DNA of 39,645 bases from Bacteroidales bacterium (GCA_018064685.1 JAGHUS010000197.1:1-39645), one strand, 5' to 3'. Shown: positions 18,925 to 27,544, counted from the first letter of the stretch. Translations and numbers: made by a program. Notes: generated from the sequence alone by a model not told the origin.

Positions 18925-19075
18925 TGAGGTTATAAGGTTGTGAGGTTTTAAGGTTATGAGGTTATAAGGTTATAAGGTTATGAGGTTATAAGGTTATAAG
19001 GTTATAAAGTTATAAGGTTATGAGGTTGTGAGGTTTTAAGGTTTTGAGGATATGAGGTTGCGAGGATAAGTGAAA
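18925..19075 (+). repeat. GAGGTTAT/AAGGTTAT degenerate tandem array
   Basis: About fifteen copies of an 8-9 nt word built on RAGGTTRT (for example AAGGTTAT, GAGGTTGT), starting right after the DUF4421-like gene. A few more copies lie at 19418-19442. Confidence 0.85.
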
Positions 19076-19218
19076 AATGAATAATACTTAATTCAACTTT
19101 CGCTTGTAATGATCAGATTGATTATCAAGTCGTTTGCGCGAGAAATATAGGCGGCTAAAGCCGGAAATCTTGTTGCTTACGCTGGAAATCACTTTTTTAG
19201 AAATATTTCCTTTATTAA

Positions 19219-19277
19219 GATTTCCCCGATAGGGCCAAATATTTCCCCGATAGGGCTAAGATTTCTTGCCGATAGGC
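19219..19277 (+). repeat. Direct repeat of ATTTCCCCGATAGGG
   Basis: Two near-perfect copies about 20 nt apart and a third degenerate copy (ATTTCTTGCCGATAGG) in the gene-free stretch 18920-19486. A small CGGCTAAAGCCG hairpin lies just upstream near 19152. No coding potential is seen here. Confidence 0.7.
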
Positions 19278-19302
19278 AACATGCGAAACCTGTATACTTA
19301 AT

Positions 19303-19391
19303 CTTATTAATACTTTTAATACTTTTTTGATACTACAATGCATGCTTCATCCAACTTATTAATAAATTATCAGTATTAGGTATTTTTCACT
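19303..19391 (+). repeat. Dispersed intergenic repeat, copy 1
   Basis: Homologous, in opposite orientation, to 32731-32826. A 27-nt block (19365-19391) is identical in both copies, and the shared words ACTTAATCTT, TTAATACTTTTAAT, CAATGC, CATCCAAC and TATTAAT come in the same order over about 90 nt. Confidence 0.85.
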
Positions 19392-19450
19392 ATTCACTAT
19401 TCACTAAAAACAACAAGGTTGTAAGGTTGTAAGGTTGTGAGGATTCGTGA

Positions 19451-19473
19451 ATCAGGGGGACTGCCCCCTTGAT
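19451..19473. terminator. ATCAGGGGG palindrome after the M15 gene
   Basis: ATCAGGGGGACTGCCCCCTTGAT forms a stem just past the 3' end of the M15 gene. Similar palindromes lie at 23784 and 38414. There is no T-run, so termination is inferred. Confidence 0.5.
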
Positions 19474-19486
19474 CCATATTATTGCC

Positions 19487-20248
19487 TTACTTTTTGTCAA
19501 AATGCTGATAATCCTTGGACGAACGCCATGAACCGCCCCATCGGAATCCGTGCTTGATGAAGAGCTTATAGGCAAGGTCGTTAGTGTCGATCTTGTATTT
19601 GAAGTTCTTCGAACGATCAGCATATGGTGCACTACCCTCTGGGGCAATGACACGCTTGCCCTTGAGCGTGTGTACATACGGATTATAGAAAGGGTTGACA
19701 TCGATGGCCATGCCACGGGCATGAGCCGAGAGCGAGGTGGTACCTTCTACCACACGATAGTTGAAGCATGAGGTGTTGTTGGCACGCATCGACATCTCGT
19801 CATCGGCATCATACTTGTCTATCAGCTCCATCCGCTCGATGGGATATTTCGCCTTATACAACTCTTGGAAGATGGATATCACATCGTTGGCAATAGCCTT
19901 GTTGCATATCATCTCGCCCACACGCACCCTGCCGTTGGCATCATAGTGCGAGATGCGTAGATACCGCAAATCATCGCGCATGATTCTTGCACCTTTCTTG
20001 TAGGACTTGCCTTGCATCAACGAGAAGATGCTGTCGGGTATGACACTGATGCTGAAGACAGGAGCCTCAGAGGCTTCCAGCGTATTGTTCTCTGGCCGAC
20101 GTTCAGCCTCACCACAATTGGCATTAACACCCCATGTCTCATCCTGCTGAAGCGCAGAAAGAGTACTCCCCATTTGTGCCACACATGCAGCACAAATGGG
20201 GAGATTAAAGAATAAATAGAGTGCAATAAAAGAAGTGATATTCTTCAT
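19487..20248 (-). CDS. Secreted M15 family peptidoglycan peptidase
   Basis: 253 residues with an N-terminal signal peptide. The C-terminal half has the M15 zinc pattern: SAHARGMAIDVNP supplies His and Asp ligands (SxHxxGxAxD) and the final WGGSWRSSKDYQHFDK supplies the last His, as in VanY and endolysin L-Ala-D-Glu peptidases. It should cut peptide crosslinks or stems in the periplasmic cell wall. The region between signal and domain (about residues 25-80) is low in conservation. It follows the GH109-like gene by 92 nt with a repeat array between; no own promoter box is evident. Confidence 0.85.
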   Translation of the reverse strand: MKNITSFIALYLFFNLPICAACVAQMGSTLSALQQDETWGVNANCGEAERRPENNTLEASEAPVFSISVIPDSIFSLMQGKSYKKGARIMRDDLRYLRISHYDANGRVRVGEMICNKAIANDVISIFQELYKAKYPIERMELIDKYDADDEMSMRANNTSCFNYRVVEGTTSLSAHARGMAIDVNPFYNPYVHTLKGKRVIAPEGSAPYADRSKNFKYKIDTNDLAYKLFIKHGFRWGGSWRSSKDYQHFDKK

Positions 20249-20281
20249 TACAGCAACAATTTTGATTTTGCGGTTTTACGG

Positions 20282-20325
20282 CTAAACGATTAAACGATTA
20301 AACGATTAAACGGTTAAAAGGTTAA
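20282..20325 (-). repeat. CGATTAAA octamer array
   Basis: Four to five copies of CGATTAAA (8-nt period), decaying to CGGTTAAAAGGTTAA, in the 92-nt gap between the M15 and GH109-like genes. Closely resembles the CGACTAAA array at 28152. Confidence 0.8.
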
Positions 20326-20340
20326 CCGATCCACCGCCCT

Positions 20341-21957
20341 TTACTTCTTCGACATCATCTTCTGAGCCTTAGCCACAGCTTTTTCGTATGCCTTCACAGC
20401 TTTAGCGTCACCACCCTTCTGAGCGTCATACAACGCCCACAGGTTGCAAGCCTTGGTAGCATCCTTCTGAGCCTTGGTCACGGCAGCTGCAGCAGCTTCC
20501 TGTGCCGCCTCTTCCTCGGCCGAAGCATAGGCATGACGGAAACCCTTCACCTTGTTCCACTCGCCACGAGTAAAGTCGGGGAAATCGACAGCAGCACAGT
20601 TATGATCCATCGACAGCGAGCCAAGCTCTGCCAGACAGCACCATTCGGCCAAGTCATATACGTCCATGTCAAGGCGTAGACCATTCTGCAGACAGTATAC
20701 CAGACGGCTGTCCATGATGAAGTCCATACCACCATGTCCCATCTCGCGACCCAGCTCGCCATACTTAGCCAGAATGGGGTGATAATACTTCTTCACCAGC
20801 TCATCCTGAGCAGCCTTCGAGATGAAGCTATGACCGCTGAGGTCGTCCATCTTGGTCGTCATACCACTCTTCTGCACTGCATCACCAGTCAGTGAGAAGT
20901 GCTCAACGGGATACTTGGTGGCATAGCCCTTCTCGCCGATAAGCTTGAACAGGCGGTTGTAAGGCTGAGGTGTCATCACGTTATGCTGAATCTGCACCAT
21001 CTTACCATTGGCAGTACGCATCAAGGTCGTTGTCTGGTCGCCATTACGATACTCCTTGCAGGGCTCACCGGTCTTCTTCTCTACCCATTCCTTGCCATGA
21101 ACGCTCTTGGTGTCCATAGCCACGAGAGTGGTGAAGCGGTCGCCACGATGGATGTCGAGACACTGAGCCACAGGGCCAAGGCCATGAGTAGCATACACGT
21201 CACCACGATTCTCCATGTTATACTTCATACGCCAGTGCAGGTTCTTGTTGTCCGAACCGTCAGGATTCTTCCAGTAAGCATCCCAGAAGGGGTCGAGGTT
21301 GTGGATGTAGGCACCCTCGGCACTAACGATCTCGCCAAAGACACCTGCCTGAGCCATGTTCAGAGCATTCATCTCATAGTAGTCATAGCAGCAGTTCTCC
21401 AGGATCATACAATGCTTGCGAGTCTTCTCGCTGAGGTCGATGAGCGCCCAGCACTGCTCCAGGTTCATAGCCGAAGGCACCTCGATGGCAGCATGCTTGC
21501 CATTCTCAAGGGCACACTTGGCAACGGGGAAGTGATGATCCCAGTCGGTGGCAATGTACACAAGGTCGATATCATTGCGCTTGCACAACTCCTCATAGCC
21601 GGTAGCACCGCTATACACAGCAGCAGGAGGAAGACCTGCCTCGCGCATGTACTTCTGGCAAGCCTCGGCACGATTGGCCTCGTAGTCGCAAAGGGCTACA
21701 ATCTGCACACCGGGGATATTGCAGAAGCGCAACACGGCACCAGGACCGCGCATACCAAGTCCCACAAAACCTACGCGTACGTTCTGCAGCTTGGGAGCAG
21801 TAAGACCCAAAGCACTCTGCTGACCAGCAGGACGTGCGGGAGCATCAATCACAATAGTACCTTCGTTCCAGTGCCATTTTGTACTGGGTGAAAGACTTTG
21901 TGCATACATCAAAACAGATGCACAAACCGACAAAGCAAATAAAAATACTCTTTTCAT
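20341..21957 (-). CDS. GH109-like NAD-dependent glycosidase (Gfo/Idh/MocA fold), secreted
   Basis: 538 residues. A signal peptide (MKRVFLFALSVCASVLMYAQ) and a short linker precede a Rossmann domain with G66-L-G-M-R. Then IEVPSAMNLEQCW (about 158-170), the CCYDYYEMNALNM block and THGLGP (His258) match the GH109 alpha-N-acetylgalactosaminidase family, which hydrolyses glycosides by a transient NAD-dependent oxidation. That family cleaves terminal GalNAc from host-type glycans. The last 45 residues are an extra Ala/Lys-rich helix not needed for the fold. Activity on GalNAc is inferred from family resemblance. Confidence 0.88.
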   Translation of the reverse strand: MKRVFLFALSVCASVLMYAQSLSPSTKWHWNEGTIVIDAPARPAGQQSALGLTAPKLQNVRVGFVGLGMRGPGAVLRFCNIPGVQIVALCDYEANRAEACQKYMREAGLPPAAVYSGATGYEELCKRNDIDLVYIATDWDHHFPVAKCALENGKHAAIEVPSAMNLEQCWALIDLSEKTRKHCMILENCCYDYYEMNALNMAQAGVFGEIVSAEGAYIHNLDPFWDAYWKNPDGSDNKNLHWRMKYNMENRGDVYATHGLGPVAQCLDIHRGDRFTTLVAMDTKSVHGKEWVEKKTGEPCKEYRNGDQTTTLMRTANGKMVQIQHNVMTPQPYNRLFKLIGEKGYATKYPVEHFSLTGDAVQKSGMTTKMDDLSGHSFISKAAQDELVKKYYHPILAKYGELGREMGHGGMDFIMDSRLVYCLQNGLRLDMDVYDLAEWCCLAELGSLSMDHNCAAVDFPDFTRGEWNKVKGFRHAYASAEEEAAQEAAAAAVTKAQKDATKACNLWALYDAQKGGDAKAVKAYEKAVAKAQKMMSKK

Positions 21958-22026
21958 TTCGTATATAGATTAAAATTAGTCAAAATGCACACATAGGCGA
22001 AAGCCGCACAAAGTAATAACATGTTG

Positions 22027-22034
22027 CAAATTTA
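22027..22034 (-). promoter_or_regulatory. -7 box (TAAATTTG) for the GH109-like gene
   Basis: Exact match on the minus strand 70 nt before the ATG. A 7-of-8 match (TTACTTTG) lies closer at 22009-22016. Confidence 0.5.
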
Positions 22035-22132
22035 ATCGATTTATTCGTCATTTCCAAATCTTTTACCACAATTTTAAAACAAAATAGTCTTTTTTTTTGT
22101 CCGTCAACCTACACCTTATTAAATAAAATATA

Positions 22133-22140
22133 TAACTTTG
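22133..22140 (+). promoter_or_regulatory. -7 box (TAACTTTG) for the secreted protein gene
   Basis: Exact match 49 nt before the ATG at 22189. It overlaps the first codon of the longest possible frame (TTG at 22138), so transcription starts inside that extension and the ATG is the true start. Confidence 0.7.
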
Positions 22141-22188
22141 CGATACGAAAAGCAGAAACATAACATAAAAAACAAAAAGAAAAAGCTT

Positions 22189-23682
22189 ATGAAGAAATTT
22201 TTTACTCTTTTCAGCATGCTTGTATTCAGCCTCATTGCACTGGGTGCAGAGGTGACGTACAAATTCACTTCCAAGGAACTGCCTGCCGGATGGACAGGCA
22301 CAGCGGGCTTTGGCTATGAGTCGGCCGAACCAGCACGTGGCACACAGTGGACCTCCAATGCCACACTCACCCTTGCAGGCGCCAAGAACGTGAGCAAGGT
22401 GGTGATAACCTGCAGCAGCAATGCGGCCGACAAGAACAGCATTGCCGTGACTGTTGGCGGCAGCAATTGGGCCACGAAGACACTGGCCAAGGAATCGAAC
22501 GTGGAGAAGACGTTCAGTGGCAATGAAACTTCGGGCGACATCGTCATCAACATCACTCGTGGCGATAAGTCTGTATGGATAAAGCAGATCGTGGTGTATG
22601 GCGATGTTGAAGGCGGCAATACCGGAGGCGGAGGCGAAGGCGGCGACAAGGGCGACACCTCGAAGCTCGACCCCGACTACAACTATGCCGAGCCTACCGT
22701 AATCATCAACCCTTCTACCACCGATGCCAGCAACACACCCTACTCGTTCATACAGAACAACATCAAGGTGGATTGCACCACCGGTGCACAGCGCACGGTC
22801 TCTGACACCAACCCCAACGCCTATTTTGGAGTGAACGCCGGCCAGAGCATCACCTTCACAGCCACAAAACCCATCGTGGGACTTGTCATCAACGGCATGG
22901 TGAAGAAGGACTTCGATGCTGAGGCCGACTTTGGCGAGGTGATGTATGTGGATGCCAGCGAAGAGGACGTGGAGAACAACCCCGTACTGGCCATCCTGGA
23001 CATCAACAGCAAGAGCGTAACCATCAACTGCGTAAAGCAGATGCGTTGCTACAGCGTGGAGTTCTACTTCGAGGAGAATCCCGACATCGAGATAGGTGGC
23101 GACTATGACTACAACTTCGACTGGGAGCCCGATGAGACAAAGAACTTCAACATCACATTCGACGAGATGAACTACATCGACTTTGGCGAATTGTGGGGCA
23201 TCGACTACATCAGCTGCTATTTCATCTCGGAAGACTATGAGCTAGAGATGGGCGTAAACTCCAAATTCGACGCTGATACCTGTCTGCCTGTTGGCACATA
23301 CCAGATTAACGACACATACGAAGAGGGCACCGTTGAGGCCTCGGCTGGAGGTAATGACGAGGAGGACTCACCCACCTACCTCGCAACCGATTTCATTGAG
23401 GAGGATGGCGAATGGTACTACAATCCATATTACATCGTGAGCGGAACCCTCAAGGTAGAGAAGGATGTCAAAGGCGTGAAGATGACTCTCGATGCCAAGA
23501 CCGCCAAGGGCAGCACCGTGAAGGCAACGTTCGTGGGCAAGCCTGTCGGATACGGCGACGAGGATGCCATCAACAACGTTAAGACTGATACCAAGGCCAA
23601 TGGCAAGTTCATGAAGGACGGACGAATCACCATTCGCAAGGACGGTAAGACCTATGGCACCATGGGCATACGCATGAAGTGA
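22189..23682 (+). CDS. Secreted multi-domain beta protein of unknown function
   Basis: 497 residues starting with a signal peptide (MKKFFTLFSMLVFSLIALGA). Residues 20-145 look like a beta-sandwich with several Ser/Thr/Asn-rich strands. A glycine-rich linker (GGNTGGGGEGG) follows, then a second domain of about 150 residues and a third, very acidic and tyrosine-rich domain (DYDYNFDWEPDE onward). The end, GKFMKDGRITIRKDGKTYGTMG, resembles the NGK-(F/Y)-x-(E/D)GKIxIxKNGKxY tail common on exported Prevotella proteins. No catalytic motif is seen. It lies just before an esterase, so a glycan-binding or cell-surface role is possible but not shown. Confidence 0.75.
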   Translation: MKKFFTLFSMLVFSLIALGAEVTYKFTSKELPAGWTGTAGFGYESAEPARGTQWTSNATLTLAGAKNVSKVVITCSSNAADKNSIAVTVGGSNWATKTLAKESNVEKTFSGNETSGDIVINITRGDKSVWIKQIVVYGDVEGGNTGGGGEGGDKGDTSKLDPDYNYAEPTVIINPSTTDASNTPYSFIQNNIKVDCTTGAQRTVSDTNPNAYFGVNAGQSITFTATKPIVGLVINGMVKKDFDAEADFGEVMYVDASEEDVENNPVLAILDINSKSVTINCVKQMRCYSVEFYFEENPDIEIGGDYDYNFDWEPDETKNFNITFDEMNYIDFGELWGIDYISCYFISEDYELEMGVNSKFDADTCLPVGTYQINDTYEEGTVEASAGGNDEEDSPTYLATDFIEEDGEWYYNPYYIVSGTLKVEKDVKGVKMTLDAKTAKGSTVKATFVGKPVGYGDEDAINNVKTDTKANGKFMKDGRITIRKDGKTYGTMGIRMK

Positions 23683-23707
23683 CATAAGAAACAATGACCC
23701 CACCCTA

Positions 23708-23726
23708 CTCCCGCCCCAAGGCGGAG
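23708..23726. repeat. CTCCCGCC/GGCGGAG palindrome
   Basis: A stem with CCAA loop flanked by CTA and AAC, the same layout as the CTCCCCC palindromes at 39097-39213. Probably a member of a dispersed palindromic family. Confidence 0.5.
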
Positions 23727-23783
23727 AACAGAGTGGATACTAAGGAAAAAGATCAATGCTTGAATAAGAGTATGGATCAAAGA

Positions 23784-23820
23784 AATGAATCAGGGAACCC
23801 CCTGATTCATTTTATTTTTA
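23784..23820 (+). terminator. Terminator after the secreted protein gene
   Basis: AATGAATCAGGG and CCCCTGATTCATT form a strong stem followed by TTTATTTTTA. The stem contains the ATCAGGG word seen at 19451 and 38414. Confidence 0.8.
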
Positions 23821-23883
23821 CAGAATGTTTCATAATCGACAACATCGTTTACATATCGCAACGGTGCTTTGACATAATATTCG

Positions 23884-23891
23884 TAAATTTG
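23884..23891 (+). promoter_or_regulatory. -7 box (TAAATTTG) for the esterase gene
   Basis: Exact match 34 nt before the ATG at 23925, which supports that start over an open frame reaching back to 23694 through the terminator. Confidence 0.65.
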
Positions 23892-23924
23892 CACAGAAAT
23901 ATTAAAACCAAACTTTTTACCATT

Positions 23925-26576
23925 ATGAACAAACTGAAATCCATCCTTACCATCTGCCTACTATGCCTTGCAGCACAGATGCAAGCAGTAAACCAAGCGG
24001 ACGTAGAGATCAACGTGGGAGGGCAGAAACGCTCGCTCATCTGCTACACACCATCGGCCATGACACGCAACATGCCGCTCTTCATCGTGACGCATGGCAT
24101 GAACCAGGACCCAATATACCAAAGGGATGGCGACCGCCTGTGGGAGATGGCCGATACGGCCAAGTTTGTGGTGTGCTACCTGAAATCGGACGGTAACACA
24201 TGGGACATTGGCGGCAGCAAGGACCTGAACTTCGTAAAGCAGACCATCACCGAGATGAACCGTGTCTACGGCATCGACAAGAAGCGCGTCTACTGGTCAG
24301 GATTCTCGATGGGTTCGATGCTCATCTACCACGGCATCGAGAACGGAATGGCCGACTACATCGCTGCCTTTGCACCCTGCAGTGGAGTGAAGTTTTCCGA
24401 GCCTTGGAAGAACGCCAAGAAGCCCATCAACCTCATACACTGCCACAGCAAGCATGACGACGTGTTCCCTATCGACCAGTACAAGCCTCGCGATTATGCA
24501 GCAAACTTTAAAGACGTGAACAAGTGTACTGAGTATCAGAAATGGGAGAACTACAGCCTACAGGGAAGTGGCAACCGTGGCGACAAGGAGCGCTGGTGGA
24601 ACGGCACTAACGGCAGCGAGGTTGAGGTGTTCATGAGCAATGACGGTGGACACTTTCCCACACAGAACTACCGCTACGAGATATGGAACTTCTGCAAGCG
24701 TTTCTCGCTGGATAGCAATGTCAATGCCTATAAGAAAGTGCTGGAGAATGCCGTACTGATGGCCGAGGAGTGGTCGGGAGAAGCTTCAAGCCTCTACTCG
24801 CTTACTACCACATACAACACTTTCATCAAGACGGTGGACAAATACCGAGACATCGATCCCACCAGCATGACGGCTGACGAACTGAAGGCTGCCAACAAGG
24901 CTTTGGCTAATGCCACCAAGACCTTCACCACGGCAGTCGCCAACAAGAACAAGACCAGCAAGACCGTTACACTCACCGACTTTGACCCTAACTTCCACAT
25001 CTACCTATGCTTCGGTCAGTCGAACATGGAGGGTAATGCCATACCCCGACTGCAGGATTATGCCGGAAGCAGTAAGCGTTTCCTTATGATGGCCCCTGTC
25101 AACATGACCAGCTATTCGCGCTACAAAGGCAAGTGGTATGTGGCTCGCCCACCCCTCTGTCGCGACAACACGGGGCTCACTCCTGCCGACTACTTCGGCC
25201 GCACACTCGTCAAGAACCTGCCCGACAGCATCAAGGTGGGTGTCATCAATGTGGCCCTGGGTGGATGTGCCATCGAAATGTTCAACGAGGATGGTATTGC
25301 CGAATATCTGAAGAAGCAGGTCGACTGGCTGCAAAGCTATGCCAAGAACTACAGCAATAACCCCTTCCGCTATCTCGTCGACCGTGCCAAGGAGGCACAG
25401 AAGAAGGGTGTCATCAAGGGCATACTGCTGCACCAGGGATGCAGCAACAACACACAGCCCGACTGGCCAGACAAGGTGAATGTCATCTACCAGCGCCTGC
25501 TCGACGAACTCGGCCTATCGTCAGAGGAATGTCCATTGCTTGTAGGCGAACTGATGCAGCAAGACCAGGGAGGTGTGTGCTGGGGACATAACAGCGTCAT
25601 AGCCAAGGTGCCAAGCGTCATACCCAATTCATATGTTATCTCTTCAAAGGGCTGCACCGGCACCTTTGACGGACTGCACTTCACGGCCGAAGGCTATCAG
25701 AAGTTGGGCGAGAACTATGCCAACACCATGCTGCAGCTGCTGGCACGCTACAGCAACAACAACGAGTTCAGCATCAAGCAGCTTAAGGCAAAAAGCACAA
25801 GCATTGGTTTGACACCTAACAGTAGCAAGTCGGTATTCATAATGCTTACCGATGCCGAGGACAAGGAGCATGACGTGACAGGCGCATGCCACTACGAGAG
25901 CAGCAACCCTGCCGTAGCGCACATGAACGGTGTGGCCGTTGTAGCGGGAAGCGAAGAGGGTGATGCCACCATCACAGCCACATTCGTCAACAACAACGGC
26001 GAGGAGGCAAAGGTAGAGTTCAACGTATCCGTCAGAATGTTCTCACTAGACGAGGGCGCTTTCAATCCATCGCTCATCAACACCGGTACAATGACTATCA
26101 GAACAAATGGCGTGGGCGACTTCAAGAGTTCGAAAGGCGGTATGGGTGGCTGGAACTACAGCAACGGCATCGATCTCTCGGCCTACGACTCACTCGTCAT
26201 CGACCTCTCAATGGCTTCACTTGCCAAACCCGAGCTTCGCATCTTCGACACCAACACCCTCAAGTCAACATCCTATTTTGCCACACTCATTGGCAATCAC
26301 GTAGCCGTTGACCTGCACCACATGACCGATGCCGAAGGCCGCACCATCGACCCCAGCCACATCTACTATGTGGGCATTGCTCCCACCAGCACGGGCAGTT
26401 CATCAAGCATCATCAAGATATCGAACATCTATCTTGTCAAGGGCACAACAGCCATCAAACCCACATGGCTCGAGCAACCCTCACATTCATCGTGGTATGA
26501 CCTCACGGGACGCAAAGTCAGCATGCCTACTCATGGCATCTACATCAAGGACGGCAAGAAGGTGATAAAGAGATAG
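23925..26576 (+). CDS. Two-domain secreted carbohydrate esterase (CE1-like plus CE6/SASA-like)
   Basis: 883 residues with a signal peptide (MNKLKSILTICLLCLAAQMQA). Residues 25-260 form an alpha/beta hydrolase of the feruloyl esterase/PHB depolymerase type: nucleophile Ser128 in GFSMG, acid near D178-D179, His243 in GGHFP. After a helical linker, residues 350-610 form an SGNH-type acetylesterase: Ser366 in GQSNMEG, and Asp582/His585 in DGLHFTAEGY. A BIG2-like domain (about 620-710), a jelly-roll-like domain and a tail (WYDLTGRKV...GIYIKDGKKV) follow. Family knowledge suggests removal of feruloyl and acetyl groups from plant xylan. A GH3 xylosidase lies 8.5 kb away, but no SusC/SusD pair is present. 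Confidence 0.88.
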   Translation: MNKLKSILTICLLCLAAQMQAVNQADVEINVGGQKRSLICYTPSAMTRNMPLFIVTHGMNQDPIYQRDGDRLWEMADTAKFVVCYLKSDGNTWDIGGSKDLNFVKQTITEMNRVYGIDKKRVYWSGFSMGSMLIYHGIENGMADYIAAFAPCSGVKFSEPWKNAKKPINLIHCHSKHDDVFPIDQYKPRDYAANFKDVNKCTEYQKWENYSLQGSGNRGDKERWWNGTNGSEVEVFMSNDGGHFPTQNYRYEIWNFCKRFSLDSNVNAYKKVLENAVLMAEEWSGEASSLYSLTTTYNTFIKTVDKYRDIDPTSMTADELKAANKALANATKTFTTAVANKNKTSKTVTLTDFDPNFHIYLCFGQSNMEGNAIPRLQDYAGSSKRFLMMAPVNMTSYSRYKGKWYVARPPLCRDNTGLTPADYFGRTLVKNLPDSIKVGVINVALGGCAIEMFNEDGIAEYLKKQVDWLQSYAKNYSNNPFRYLVDRAKEAQKKGVIKGILLHQGCSNNTQPDWPDKVNVIYQRLLDELGLSSEECPLLVGELMQQDQGGVCWGHNSVIAKVPSVIPNSYVISSKGCTGTFDGLHFTAEGYQKLGENYANTMLQLLARYSNNNEFSIKQLKAKSTSIGLTPNSSKSVFIMLTDAEDKEHDVTGACHYESSNPAVAHMNGVAVVAGSEEGDATITATFVNNNGEEAKVEFNVSVRMFSLDEGAFNPSLINTGTMTIRTNGVGDFKSSKGGMGGWNYSNGIDLSAYDSLVIDLSMASLAKPELRIFDTNTLKSTSYFATLIGNHVAVDLHHMTDAEGRTIDPSHIYYVGIAPTSTGSSSSIIKISNIYLVKGTTAIKPTWLEQPSHSSWYDLTGRKVSMPTHGIYIKDGKKVIKR

Positions 26577-26589
26577 TAACACTCTCTCA

Positions 26590-27160
26590 CCCACAATCGA
26601 GTAGGAGGAAAACGAAGTGGTTTTCTTCCTACTTTCGTTTTCCGACCTCTCACACCACCGTACATGCGGTTCCGCATACTGCGTTCCTATTTTTGGTTTC
26701 CATTCGAGGTACGAGTCAAGCATGTTGACATAGCCTGCCTTTTTCAGCTTCACATTAGTGATTGCACGAGCTAAAATATAGCTGTCAGCTATATGCCAAT
26801 AACCTTGTCGAGTGTTGCCCCACATGTAGGCGTAGTATTTGTCTATGCCACATTTGATAAGGTTTGCCACTTTTGTCTTTGGCTTCTTCCTGGATTTCCA
26901 TATACACATGCGTATTCTACGTCTCAACCATTCGTCGGTTTGTTCACAAAGACGTTTCATATTGGCGAGATGATAGTACCCTACCCACCCTCGTATGTAC
27001 TCTTTGAGCTTCTGCTTTCTCTTCTCGTATCCCCATCCGTTGCTCCGACTTGTCAGTTCCTTTAGCCTTGACTTCATCTTTGCCTTGGATTTCGGGTGTA
27101 CGGTGAGTTGGCATTTGCCTTTGTGTACATAAAAGGAGTAGCCAAGGTATTTCCGCTATT
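26590..27160 (-). pseudogene. Group II intron reverse transcriptase/maturase remnant
   Basis: The minus-strand frame between about 27155 and 26640 encodes the C-terminal part of a group II intron protein: YLGYSFYVHKGKCQLTVHP, then the maturase domain with LKEYIRGWVGYYHLANMK, DEWLRRRIRMCIWKSRKKPK and YAYMWGNTRQGYW. The reverse transcriptase palm (YxDD) and everything before it are missing; an in-frame TAG lies just upstream at 27156-27158. The frame then reads on into antisense of the esterase, so no intact protein is made. A TATGCGG...CCGCATGTA palindrome at 26661-26679 is domain V-like. It sits directly behind the tRNA operon terminator in the same orientation, as group IIC introns do. Confidence 0.85.
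26601..26632. terminator. Strong hairpin after the esterase gene
   Basis: GTAGGAGGAAAAC pairs with GTTTTCTTCCTAC around a short loop and is followed on the plus strand by TTTCGTTTTCC. It may end the esterase transcript, or may be a 3' RNA stem of the intron remnant. Confidence 0.55.
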
Positions 27161-27216
27161 AGGGCTCACTCGGGACTTAAACCCGTTAGACAATGCTCAT
27201 GCCGAGCATACAATAA

Positions 27217-27244
27217 AAGGACTTGATTGCGAGATCAAGTCCTT
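27217..27244 (-). terminator. Terminator of the tRNA operon
   Basis: AAGGACTTGAT and ATCAAGTCCTT form a perfect 11-bp stem with a 6-nt loop, followed on the minus strand by TTTTATT. Confidence 0.85.
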
Positions 27245-27249
27245 ATTTG

Positions 27250-27321
27250 TAGCGCCTACGGGAATCGAACCCGTGTTCCATGCGTGAGAGGCATGTGTCC
27301 TAGCCGCTAGACGAAAGCGCC
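27250..27321 (-). tRNA. tRNA-Glu (anticodon CTC), copy 2
   Basis: 72-nt cloverleaf with GGTTCGATTCC T-loop, D-arm TCTAGCGGCTAGGA, and anticodon stem CATGC/GCATG around loop CTCTCAC, giving anticodon CTC. The 3' CCA is not encoded. Identical in sequence to the copy at 27364-27435. Confidence 0.93.
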
Positions 27322-27363
27322 ATGTGTTCTTGTTTATACTCTGTGAACAGAAGAGTTTGCTGG

Positions 27364-27435
27364 TAGCGCCTACGGGAATCGAACCCGTGTTCCATGCGTG
27401 AGAGGCATGTGTCCTAGCCGCTAGACGAAAGCGCC
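27364..27435 (-). tRNA. tRNA-Glu (anticodon CTC), copy 1
   Basis: Same 72-nt gene as at 27250-27321, separated from it by 42 nt. Both lie in one minus-strand operon behind tRNA-Ser. Confidence 0.93.
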
Positions 27436-27457
27436 ATGTGCATCTGAGAGCATTTAG

Positions 27458-27544
27458 CGGAAGCTGGGGGATTCGAACCCCCGGTACGGTAACCCGTACG
27501 TCAGTTTAGCAAACTGGTGGTTTCAGCCACTCACCCAAACTTCC
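27458..27544 (-). tRNA. tRNA-Ser (anticodon GCT)
   Basis: 87-nt class II tRNA with a long variable arm (GTACGGGTTACCGTAC), GGTTCGAATCC T-loop, and anticodon loop TTGCTAA, giving GCT. First gene of the tRNA operon. Confidence 0.93.

Noticed and set aside
19080..19302. Possible CRISPR-like array from the repeated ATTTCCCCGATAGGG
   Set aside because: Only two good copies, spacing of a few bases, and no cas genes.
23694..23924. Upstream extension of the esterase frame to 23694
   Set aside because: It runs through a palindrome, a strong terminator and the -7 box; the ATG at 23925 begins a clear signal peptide.
27096..27287. A 63-codon plus-strand frame
   Set aside because: Its C-terminus (APTGIEPVFHA) is the antisense of tRNA-Glu and the rest is antisense intron relic and terminator.
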